Below the pieces are notes generated by a model, which made no database searches, was not told where the DNA came from, and saw only the letters and a program-made list of their open reading frames with translations. Positions 45,409 through 52,251 of a DNA stretch of 64,000 bases are shown one piece after another. Positions within the stretch are counted from its first letter, which is position 1. Each line of letters opens with the position of its first letter. The position numbers and the translations under genes were made by a program. The stretch is from contig JAGNKX010000015.1 in assembly GCA_017999915.1 (NCBI GenBank), forward strand, positions 46,276-110,275, given 5' to 3'. Source of the DNA: Spirochaetota bacterium (GTDB lineage: Bacteria > Spirochaetota > UBA4802 > UBA5550).

Positions 45409-45584
45409 CAGTTTGCTGAAAAACAGCAAACTGCTAAGCGATACATGAATGTATCGCCATTTTTCGAGGCGTTAGCCGAGAAAAATGTGAGGTTTTACGA
45501 ATTCACTTCGTAAAACCGACCCTGAAAAACTCCAAGGAAGGAGTTTTTCAGGAAACTGTTAGAAAGCGCGGTCATGTGACCGCG
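45406..45584. repeat. Tandem array of six perfect or near-perfect hairpins
   Basis: In 179 bp: 45406-45436 (13-bp arms, loop AAAAA, including the thioesterase stop codon); 45438-45457 (9-bp arms GCGATACAT/ATGTATCGC); 45458-45487 (CATTTTTC/GAAAAATG with inner GGC/GCC and GA on both sides); 45491-45517 (11-bp arms, GGTTTTACGAA); 45521-45552 (13-bp arms, loop AAGGAA); 45567-45584 (8-bp arms CGCGGTCA). Part of the fifth and its flank recur in reverse at 30721-30743. Confidence 0.93.
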
Positions 45585-45613
45585 ACTGAACATATAATAA
45601 ATGGAGAACATAC

Positions 45614-46117
45614 ATGGCACTTACCGCTACCATCAAGACGAACAAGGGCGACATCAGGCTGAACCTGTTCGCCGATAAAACGCCGCTGACCGTGGCGAAT
45701 TTCGCGAACCTGGCCCAGAAGGGCTACTATAACGGACTCAAGTTTCACCGGGTCATCGCGGACTTCATGATCCAGGGCGGATGCCCCCTGGGCACCGGCA
45801 CCGGCGGACCGGGCTACACCTTCAAGGATGAATGCACGCCGGAGCTGAAGCATGACAAGCCGGGGATCCTTTCCATGGCCAACGCCGGCCCCAACACCAA
45901 CGGGAGCCAGTTCTTCATTACCCATGTTCCCACGCCCTGGCTCAACGGGAAGCACACGGTCTTCGGCTCCGTCGTCGACGAGTCCGACCAGAAGACCGTG
46001 AATAGCATCAGGCAGGGCGACTCGATCGTGTCGATCACCATCGATGGCGATACGTCGGAGCTTTTCGCGAAGGTCGCCGATAAGATCAAAGAATGGGACG
46101 GGAAAATTAAGAAGTAA
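45614..46117 (+). CDS. Cyclophilin-type peptidyl-prolyl isomerase
   Basis: 167 residues, cytosolic as no signal peptide is present. Family blocks: [55 protein letters not shown] and [12 protein letters not shown]. It catalyses cis-trans isomerisation of proline bonds. A six-hairpin array lies directly upstream, and the gene has AATGGAGAA before its ATG. Confidence 0.95.
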   Translation: MALTATIKTNKGDIRLNLFADKTPLTVANFANLAQKGYYNGLKFHRVIADFMIQGGCPLGTGTGGPGYTFKDECTPELKHDKPGILSMANAGPNTNGSQFFITHVPTPWLNGKHTVFGSVVDESDQKTVNSIRQGDSIVSITIDGDTSELFAKVADKIKEWDGKIKK

Positions 46118-46134
46118 CTGGTACCGTTCAGTTG

Positions 46135-46237
46135 ATGACCGGGAGTTCATCGCTTGCCCGCCTCGTATAACCTCCTGTTGACTCGGCGGGATCGGCGACA
46201 TCCATGTCGCCTACTCGCTGATGAACTCACCGGTCAT
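46135..46237 (-). repeat. Nested palindrome with GGA-loop hairpins (minus strand)
   Basis: Outer arms ATGACCGGGAGTTCATC and GATGAACTCACCGGTCAT (one extra base in the right arm). Inside, on the minus strand, are AAC-AGGAG-GTT (46169-46179) enclosed by CCCGCC/GGCGGG, and GGCGACAT/ATGTCGCC (46194-46211), whose tip reads ATGGAT when opened. It lies between the cyclophilin gene and the SUI1-like gene. Confidence 0.85.
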
Positions 46238-46352
46238 GGGGCGCCAGGCATATTGAATGGGTTCTTCCGTAAGTGTGAGCGGGGCGGCTGCACCTGAGTC
46301 GATTGTTGCGAACCGGCGCGATGCTTTATTTCTGCAGATGGATCGACACAGC

Positions 46353-46706
46353 ATGAAAGATAAAATCGTATATTCCACCGAAGCCGGTGATCTGAGGGAA
46401 AAGGACAGCGGCAGGAACGCGAAGAAGGCTAGCCATGCCTTCACGAAGGGCCCCGCCCCTAAAAAGGACGGTGTCGTGCGGGTCCAGAAGGAGAGCAAGG
46501 GGCGGGGCGGCAAGACCGTTTCCGCCATCTATGGATTGCCCCTGTCCGAGATCGCCCTGATGGACATGGCGGCGCGGCTGAAGCAGAAGTGCGGCGCCGG
46601 CGGCACCGTCAAGGACGGGGTGATCCTGATCCAGGGCGACAAGGTCGAAGCCATCATCCAGCATTTGCAGAAGGAAGGCTTCACCGTGAAAAGGGCGGGG
46701 GCTTAA
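46353..46706 (+). CDS. SUI1/YciH-like translation initiation factor
   Basis: 117 residues. The C-terminal ~75 residues match the eIF1/SUI1 fold: KGRGGKTVSAIYGLPL, LKQKCGAGGTVKDGVILIQGDK and IIQHLQKEGFTVKRAG. Bacterial YciH is thought to bind the 30S subunit and modulate start-codon choice under stress. The open frame starts at 46257; the ATG at 46353 gives MKDKIVYSTEAGD, similar to YciH openings, and 46338 is an alternative. Confidence 0.9.
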   Translation: MKDKIVYSTEAGDLREKDSGRNAKKASHAFTKGPAPKKDGVVRVQKESKGRGGKTVSAIYGLPLSEIALMDMAARLKQKCGAGGTVKDGVILIQGDKVEAIIQHLQKEGFTVKRAGA

Positions 46707-46768
46707 AGAGAAATATTTAGTCAGCTTGTCATTGCGAGCGCAGCGATGCAATCTCCTCCTTTCTCGGA

Positions 46769-47004
46769 CCTCACCCTCGCTCTGCGCGCACTAAGCGACA
46801 GGATGTCGCGCATGCAGCAGCGTACATGGAAGTACTTGCTGCTGCCTCCTTAGTAAGGAAAGGGTTTCCGCGATAAGGAAAATTTTTATTCTCCCCTCTC
46901 CATTTATGGAGAGGCTCCCGGCAGGATGCCGCAGTGGCGAGCGCGGACAGGACGTCCGAAAAGCGCTCGCCGGCCGGGGGAGAGGTTGAAAGGGCCGGGG
47001 GGCG
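46769..47004 (+). repeat. Dispersed nested palindrome, CCTCACCC family, copy 3, with four GGA-loop hairpins
   Basis: On the plus strand: GCGAC-AGGAT-GTCGC (46795-46809); a GCAGCAG/CTGCTGC stem with GTAC-ATGGAA-GTAC at its tip (46814-46845); CGGC-AGGAT-GCCG (46919-46931); GGAC-AGGAC-GTCC (46945-46957), the last enclosed by GGCGAGCGC/GCGCTCGCC. Related to 10330-10553. It lies between the SUI1-like and ABC-F genes. A short repeat of the TCATTGCGAGCG type precedes it at about 46728. Confidence 0.87.
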
Positions 47005-47080
47005 ATGATAAAGGCAATATAAGACAGCCCGTTGTATTTCTCACGATGATATTTAACATGGTAAATAAGGTGCTTTCAAT

Positions 47081-48715
47081 ATGCTTAACGTAACTGACGT
47101 GACTCTCGCCTTCGGGAAGAGAGTGTTGTTCAAAGAAGTGAATATAAATTTTTCTCCCGGGAACTGCTACGGCCTCATCGGCGCCAACGGCTCCGGGAAA
47201 TCGACTTTTTTAAAAATCCTCTCCGGCGAGCTGGAGCCGAACACCGGCGAAGTCGCGCGCAAGCCGAAGGAGCGCATCGCCATGCTCCAGCAGGACCAGT
47301 CCGCCTTCGACGAGTACCCGGTCCTGGAAACGGTCATCATGGGCCATCCGAAGATGTACGCCGTCCTGAAAGAGCGGGACGAGATATATTCCAAGGAGGA
47401 CTTCTCCGAGAAGGACGGCCACCGCGCGGCGGAGCTGGAGGAGCTCCTCGACGAGATGAACGGGTACGAGGCCGAGGCGGACGCGTCGACCCTCCTGAGC
47501 GGCCTGGGGCTCGGCGACGACCTGCACCAGAAGACGATGAGGGAGCTCGAAGGAGGCGAGAAGGTGCGGGTGCTCCTGGCCCAGGCCCTCTTCGGGAACC
47601 CGGACATCCTCCTCCTCGACGAGCCCACGAACAACCTGGACATCGAGTCGATCACGTGGCTCGAGAACTTCCTTTATAATTTCAACAACACCGTCATCGT
47701 GGTGTCCCACGACCGGCACTTCATCAACAAGGTCTGCACCCACATCGCGGATATCGATTTCGGCAAAATCATGGTCTACGCCGGGAACTACGATTTCTGG
47801 GCCCAGTCCATCGAGCTGGCCATAAAGCAGAAGAAAGAGGAAAACAAAAAGAAGGAAGACAAGATCAAGGAGCTCCAATCCTTCATCGAGCGCTTCAGCT
47901 CCAACGCCTCCAAGGCGCGGCAGGCCACGTCGCGGAAAAAGCTGTTGGAAAAGCTCACCCTCGATGAGATCCCGGTGACCTCCCGGCGGTTCCCCTACGT
48001 CGCCTTCAAGCCCGACCGGGAGTGCGGGAAGATGGTGCTCTCCATTGAGAACCTGTCGAAGTCCATCGACAGCGAGGCGGTGCTGTCGGATTTCAACCTC
48101 ACGGCGAACCGTAACGACAAGATCGCCTTCGTGGGGCCCAACAATCTCGTGAAAACCGTGCTCTTCCAGATCATCATGGGAGAGATGAAGCCCGATTCCG
48201 GGGATTTCAAATGGGGCGAGACCATATCCACGGCCTATTTTCCCAAGGAAAACGGCTCTTTTTTCGAGATCGACAAGAACCTCGTGGACTGGCTCAGGCA
48301 GTACACCGCGATCAACGACGAAACCTATGTGCGGGGGTTCCTCGGCAGGATGCTCTTTTCCGGCGACGAGTCGCAGAAGAAGGTGAACGTCCTCTCCGGA
48401 GGGGAGAGGGTCCGGTGCATGCTGTCCCGGATGATGCTCTCCGGGGCCAATGCCATGGTCCTCGACGATCCCACGAACCACCTTGACCTGGAGTCGATCA
48501 CCTCCCTGAACAACGGACTCATCAACTTCAGCGGTGTGCTCCTCTTTTCGTCCCATGACTACCAGTTCATCGATTCCATCGCGAACCGCATCGTGGAGAT
48601 AACGCCCTCCGGCGTGATCGACCGGGCCATGACCTTCGAGGAATATATCACAAGCGACGAGGTGAAGAGCCTCCGCGACGAGATGTACCACGGGCACCAG
48701 CGCCTCAGAATATAA
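47081..48715 (+). CDS. ABC-F family ATPase (YbiT/YkpA-like)
   Basis: 544 residues, two ATPase domains without membrane helices, so a ribosome-associated ABC-F protein. Domain 1 is canonical: GANGSGKST, LEGGEKVRVLLAQ, LLLDEPTNNLD. A linker rich in Lys and Glu lies at about 245-290. Domain 2 is altered: the Walker A reads VGPNNLVKTVLF instead of GxxGxGKS/T, and Walker B is VLDDPTNHLD with Asp in place of catalytic Glu. Such changes may be typical of the subfamily; I cannot check. Role: translation quality control is known for the family in general. Confidence 0.9.
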   Translation: MLNVTDVTLAFGKRVLFKEVNINFSPGNCYGLIGANGSGKSTFLKILSGELEPNTGEVARKPKERIAMLQQDQSAFDEYPVLETVIMGHPKMYAVLKERDEIYSKEDFSEKDGHRAAELEELLDEMNGYEAEADASTLLSGLGLGDDLHQKTMRELEGGEKVRVLLAQALFGNPDILLLDEPTNNLDIESITWLENFLYNFNNTVIVVSHDRHFINKVCTHIADIDFGKIMVYAGNYDFWAQSIELAIKQKKEENKKKEDKIKELQSFIERFSSNASKARQATSRKKLLEKLTLDEIPVTSRRFPYVAFKPDRECGKMVLSIENLSKSIDSEAVLSDFNLTANRNDKIAFVGPNNLVKTVLFQIIMGEMKPDSGDFKWGETISTAYFPKENGSFFEIDKNLVDWLRQYTAINDETYVRGFLGRMLFSGDESQKKVNVLSGGERVRCMLSRMMLSGANAMVLDDPTNHLDLESITSLNNGLINFSGVLLFSSHDYQFIDSIANRIVEITPSGVIDRAMTFEEYITSDEVKSLRDEMYHGHQRLRI

Positions 48716-48929
48716 AGAACGGTCACTCCTGCCATCACTGGCTACCCGTCCACTTTTCGATTTTTGACTATTTTTCTGATGAACTGATTACCCAAAAATT
48801 GCGGAAATGTTATTGACTCGCGTGGCGGCTGATTACACTTGTAAATCAGGGTGTTTGCCTGCAACGGGACATTGGGGAGAAATCCCGGCGAACGCCGGTA
48901 TTAAAATCAGCGAAAGTAAGGGGTTTAAC
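48716..48929 (+). other. Possibly structured leader of the scaffold/GGGtGRT operon
   Basis: 214 bp without a gene. A weak promoter may be TTGACT (48813-48818) with TACACT (48834-48839), spacing 15. Downstream the segment can form CTGATT...AATCAG, GGGA...TCCC and CCGGCG-AA-CGCCGG stems. I do not recognise a known riboswitch class. Confidence 0.35.
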
Positions 48930-49622
48930 ATGATTTACAGTCACGAGATTGAAACAATGTGCCGCGTCGCGAAAGGGGCGAATCATGGCCCGGCGCCCAT
49001 TCCCCAGGAGGGCAAGTGGACCCAGGCAAAGGAAGTGAAGGATATATCGGGCTTGACCCACGGGATCGGCTGGTGCGCCCCGCAGCAGGGCGCGTGCAAG
49101 CTTACCCTCAATGTCAAGGATGGAATAATACAGGAAGCGCTGGTTGAAACCATAGGCTGTTCCGGTATGACCCATTCGGCCGCCATGGCGGCTGAAATAC
49201 TGATCGGGAAAACGATTCTCGAGGCCCTGAACACCGACCTGGTCTGCGACGCCATCAATATGGCGATGAGGGAGCTGTTCCTCCAGATCGTGTACGGCAG
49301 GACCCAGACGGCGTTTTCCGAGGACGGCCTGCCCATCGGCGCGGGACTTGAGGACCTCGGCAAGGGACTGCGGAGCACCATCGGGACAATGTACGGGACG
49401 CTGTCAAAGGGACCGCGGTACATGGAAATGGCCGAGGGTTACGTGACCCGCATCGGCCTTGATGGGAATGACGAGATCATAGGGTATGAATTCGTGCACC
49501 TCGGCAAGATGATGGACATGATAAAGAAAGGAACCGACGCCAACGAAGCGTTGAAAAAGGCTACCGGAAAATACGGACGAATCGATGAAGCGGCCAAGGT
49601 CATCGACCCGAGGCATGAATAA
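48930..49622 (+). CDS. IscU/NifU-like iron-sulphur cluster scaffold paired with GGGtGRT protein
   Basis: 230 residues, longer than IscU (about 130). Conserved cysteines appear in GIGWCAPQQGACKLTLNV, ETIGCSGMTHSAAMAAEIL and TDLVCDAIN, in the general spacing of the NifU-N fold. The region after about 150 is unlike IscU and is probably specific to this pair. The frame begins at 48807, but the ATG at 48930 follows AAGGGG and starts MIYSHEIETMCRVAKG. It lies 20 bp upstream of the GGGtGRT gene. Confidence 0.8.
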   Translation: MIYSHEIETMCRVAKGANHGPAPIPQEGKWTQAKEVKDISGLTHGIGWCAPQQGACKLTLNVKDGIIQEALVETIGCSGMTHSAAMAAEILIGKTILEALNTDLVCDAINMAMRELFLQIVYGRTQTAFSEDGLPIGAGLEDLGKGLRSTIGTMYGTLSKGPRYMEMAEGYVTRIGLDGNDEIIGYEFVHLGKMMDMIKKGTDANEALKKATGKYGRIDEAAKVIDPRHE

Positions 49623-49642
49623 CGGATGGGAGGAATACCACA

Positions 49643-50647
49643 ATGGCACTTTTTGAAAGCTATGACAGAAGAATAAACCAGATAAACGCGGCCCTTAAAA
49701 AAAATGGGATAGATTCCCTGGAGCAGGCAAAGAAGATATGCGATGACAAGGGCATTGACCCCTACAACCTGGCGAAGGGCATCCAGCCGATATGCTTTGA
49801 GAACGCCTCATGGGCCTATATAATGGGCGCTGCGATTGCGATTAAGAAGGGATGCAAAAAAGCCGCAGATGCCGCGGAGGCGATAGGCGAGGGTCTCCAG
49901 GCTTTCTGCATCCCCGGCTCGGTCGCGGATGACAGGAAGGTCGGCCTGGGACACGGGAACCTCGCCGCCATGCTCCTCCGCGAGGAAACAAAATGCTTTG
50001 CCTTCCTCGCCGGCCATGAATCCTTTGCGGCCGCCGAAGGGGCGATCGGCATCGCGCGGTCGGCGAACAAGATCAGGAAAGAGCCGCTGAAGGTCATATT
50101 GAACGGCCTCGGGAAGGACGCGGCGCAGATCATATCGAGAATAAACGGCTTCACCTACGTGCGGACACAATTCGACTACCTTACCGGAAAATTGACCATC
50201 GTGAAGGAGACGCAGTATTCCAAGGGAGACAAGGCGAAGGTGCGCTGTTTCGGCGCCGATGACGTGCGGGAAGGCGTCGCCATCATGCATCACGAAGGCG
50301 TCGACGTTTCGATCACCGGCAATTCCACCAACCCCACGCGGTTCCAGCACCCTGTCGCGGGAACCTACAAGAAGGAATGCTTCGAGCAGGGCAAAAAGTA
50401 TTTTTCCGTAGCGTCCGGCGGAGGGACCGGACGGACCCTCCACCCCGATAACATGGCCGCGGGCCCCGCGTCCTACGGGATGACTGACACGATGGGAAGG
50501 ATGCATTCGGACGCCCAGTTCGCAGGCTCTTCCTCCGTTCCGGCCCATGTCGAGATGATGGGGTTCCTGGGGATGGGCAACAACCCGATGGTCGGGGCGA
50601 CGGTCGCCGTGGCCGTGGCAGTTGAAGAGGCGATGAAGAAGCAATAA
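49643..50647 (+). CDS. GGGtGRT protein
   Basis: 334 residues. The name-giving motif is SGGGTGRTLHPDNMAAGP near residue 257. Other strong blocks are GSVADDRKVGLGHGNLAAMLL and FAFLAGHESFAAAEGAIGI, then STNPTRFQHPVAGTYKKECF. The family is conserved in anaerobes and often paired with a NifU-like scaffold, as here, but its activity is not established. The Gly-rich loop hints at nucleotide or cofactor binding. Cytosolic. Confidence 0.85.
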   Translation: MALFESYDRRINQINAALKKNGIDSLEQAKKICDDKGIDPYNLAKGIQPICFENASWAYIMGAAIAIKKGCKKAADAAEAIGEGLQAFCIPGSVADDRKVGLGHGNLAAMLLREETKCFAFLAGHESFAAAEGAIGIARSANKIRKEPLKVILNGLGKDAAQIISRINGFTYVRTQFDYLTGKLTIVKETQYSKGDKAKVRCFGADDVREGVAIMHHEGVDVSITGNSTNPTRFQHPVAGTYKKECFEQGKKYFSVASGGGTGRTLHPDNMAAGPASYGMTDTMGRMHSDAQFAGSSSVPAHVEMMGFLGMGNNPMVGATVAVAVAVEEAMKKQ

Positions 50648-50695
50648 TTTTTCCTTGCATTTTGACGGTCATTTTGTAGAAAGGGTGAGTTTTTT

Positions 50696-50746
50696 CAGGG
50701 GATGGAGTCCCCCTTGTAACCGCCTTTCGGCTGATGACTCCTGCCG
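50696..50746 (+). ncRNA. Fluoride riboswitch aptamer (crcB motif)
   Basis: GGGGATGGAGTCCCCC, then AACCGCCTTTCGGC, then TGATGACTCCTGCC reproduce the conserved skeleton of the crcB RNA: GGnGATGGnGTnCnCC, AACnGC hairpin, and TGATGnCTCCTnCC. The GAGTC and GACTC parts pair to give the closing stem, and loop and tail residues can form the pseudoknot. It sits in the leader of the antiporter gene, a setting known for this riboswitch. Confidence 0.88.
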
Positions 50747-50773
50747 CCATGAAGCGGTGGGATGCGCCGAATA

Positions 50774-50799
50774 ATGAATCCGCCGTCCGGCGGATTCAT
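50774..50799 (+). terminator. Terminator-like hairpin of the fluoride riboswitch leader
   Basis: ATGAATCCGCCG/CGGCGGATTCAT, loop TC, followed by TTTTG, 28 bases after the aptamer and 21 bases before the antiporter ATG. Likely the expression platform: fluoride binding should prevent its formation. The GGGGAG ribosome site lies just after it. Confidence 0.75.
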
Positions 50800-50819
50800 T
50801 TTGTATAGGGGAGATTACC

Positions 50820-52070
50820 ATGCTTGAAATGTTCACCATCGCCACGGTCTGGCTCGCCCTGGCGGTCTTTTCAACAATCCTTGCCAATCGCGTCAAGATA
50901 TCCATGGCCCTGATGGAAATATGCGTGGGGGCCCTTGCGGGCTATATCGCGACACGCTTTTTTGATCCTGATATATTGAAGCCGAACGCCGAATGGATGC
51001 GGTTCATTGCCGGCTCCGGAGCAGTGCTTCTGACCTTCCTGGCCGGGGCCGAGCTTGACCCGGTTTCCATCCGGAAAAAGATAAAGGAAGTATCTGTCGT
51101 GGGCCTCATCGGCTTCTTCGCGCCCTTTATCGGTTGTGCGGCCCTTGCTTATTATGTACTTGGATGGGACCCCCGGGCGAGCCTTCTGGGCGGCATCGCC
51201 CTTTCGACCACATCCATGGCGGTCGTCTACGCGGTCATGCTCGAATACGGTTTCAATAAAACCGAATACGGCAAGGGCATACTCGGCGCCTGTTTTGTCA
51301 ACGACCTTGGCACCGTCATAGCCCTGGGGCTCATATTCGCGCCCTTCACCTATAAGACCGTGATACTCTTTGTCGCGTGCATATCCCTCATCTTCGTGCT
51401 GCCGCCCATCACGGCGCGGCTGACCCGCATTTACGGCAACCGTACCGCGGCGATCCGCACCAAGTGGATCGTGTTCGTTCTTTTCGGCCTCGGCGCCCTT
51501 GCGCTATGGGCCGGGAGCGAGCCGGTCCTGCCGGCATACATCGCCGGCATGGTCCTCGCCGGGAGTGTCGCAAAGGACGAATTCTTCATCCGTCGGCTCC
51601 GGACCCTTACCATAGGTTTTCTCACGCCCATTTATTTTCTTCGCGCCGGCTTCTTGGTTTCGATCCCGGCGGTCCTTGGCGCGCCCCTGGTCTTCCTGGC
51701 GCTCTTCGGCGGCAAGGTGATTTCGAAAATCCTCGGGCTTTACCCGGTGATCGGAAGGTTTCGTGAGAGCAAGAAGGAACGATGGTACTATACGCTTCTC
51801 ATGTCGACCGGTCTCACCTTCGGTTCGATCTCGGCGCTCTACGGCCTGACCCATGGCATTGTCACGCGTGACCAGTATTCCTTTCTGATCGCCGCCGTCA
51901 TCGCCAGCGCGGTCATTCCCACGCTCATAGCCAACAGGGCGTTCCTGCCGGAGCACCTCCTGGAAACACCCATGGCGGACGAAGAGGTCCCGCAGCTCGA
52001 TACGGTTAAGGATTTCTGGGACCAGGATGAGATGGACCAGTATTTATCCAGCAGAAAAGATAAACGATGA
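50820..52070 (+). CDS. CPA-type cation/proton antiporter under fluoride control
   Basis: 416 residues with 11-12 hydrophobic segments. Motifs of the Na+/H+ exchanger domain: VLLTFLAGAELDPVSI, GGIALSTTSMAVVYAVMLE, ACFVNDLGTVIALGL (ND in place of the DD of Kef/NhaP types) and LTPIYFLRAGFLVSIPAVLG. The C-terminal ~35 residues are acidic. Antiporters of this kind are found behind fluoride riboswitches, where they presumably help expel fluoride or restore pH. Whether this one moves fluoride or sodium cannot be told. Confidence 0.87.
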   Translation: MLEMFTIATVWLALAVFSTILANRVKISMALMEICVGALAGYIATRFFDPDILKPNAEWMRFIAGSGAVLLTFLAGAELDPVSIRKKIKEVSVVGLIGFFAPFIGCAALAYYVLGWDPRASLLGGIALSTTSMAVVYAVMLEYGFNKTEYGKGILGACFVNDLGTVIALGLIFAPFTYKTVILFVACISLIFVLPPITARLTRIYGNRTAAIRTKWIVFVLFGLGALALWAGSEPVLPAYIAGMVLAGSVAKDEFFIRRLRTLTIGFLTPIYFLRAGFLVSIPAVLGAPLVFLALFGGKVISKILGLYPVIGRFRESKKERWYYTLLMSTGLTFGSISALYGLTHGIVTRDQYSFLIAAVIASAVIPTLIANRAFLPEHLLETPMADEEVPQLDTVKDFWDQDEMDQYLSSRKDKR

Positions 52071-52103
52071 AAGATGAAATACCGCGTAAAACATCATGAG
52101 ACC

Positions 52104-52133
52104 AAATACCCCGTAGCTTGCTGCGGGGTATTT
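52104..52133 (+). terminator. Hairpin AAATACCCCG/CGGGGTATTT, copy D of the TAGCTTGCTG repeat, acting as terminator
   Basis: The loop core is TAGCTTGCTG and the sequence after it is AATTTTATAG. It is the hairpin part of the element seen at 2777, 16561 and 20430, here just after the antiporter gene, where it probably ends transcription. The GATCGCAGCGC portion is missing. Confidence 0.75.
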
Positions 52134-52251
52134 AATTTTATAGATAAAATAATATTATCCGATCGCCTTTTTTACGATAATATACTGATAGCCCATACTA
52201 TGCGCCGGGTCTCTTATCGGTCCGCGGGTATTCCTGGCATCGTTTAACAGA

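Noticed and set aside
48840..48929. Known riboswitch in the scaffold/GGGtGRT leader
   Set aside because: I compared it from memory with the cobalamin, SAM, TPP, glycine, guanidine and fluoride cores and found no match; kept only as a possible structured leader.
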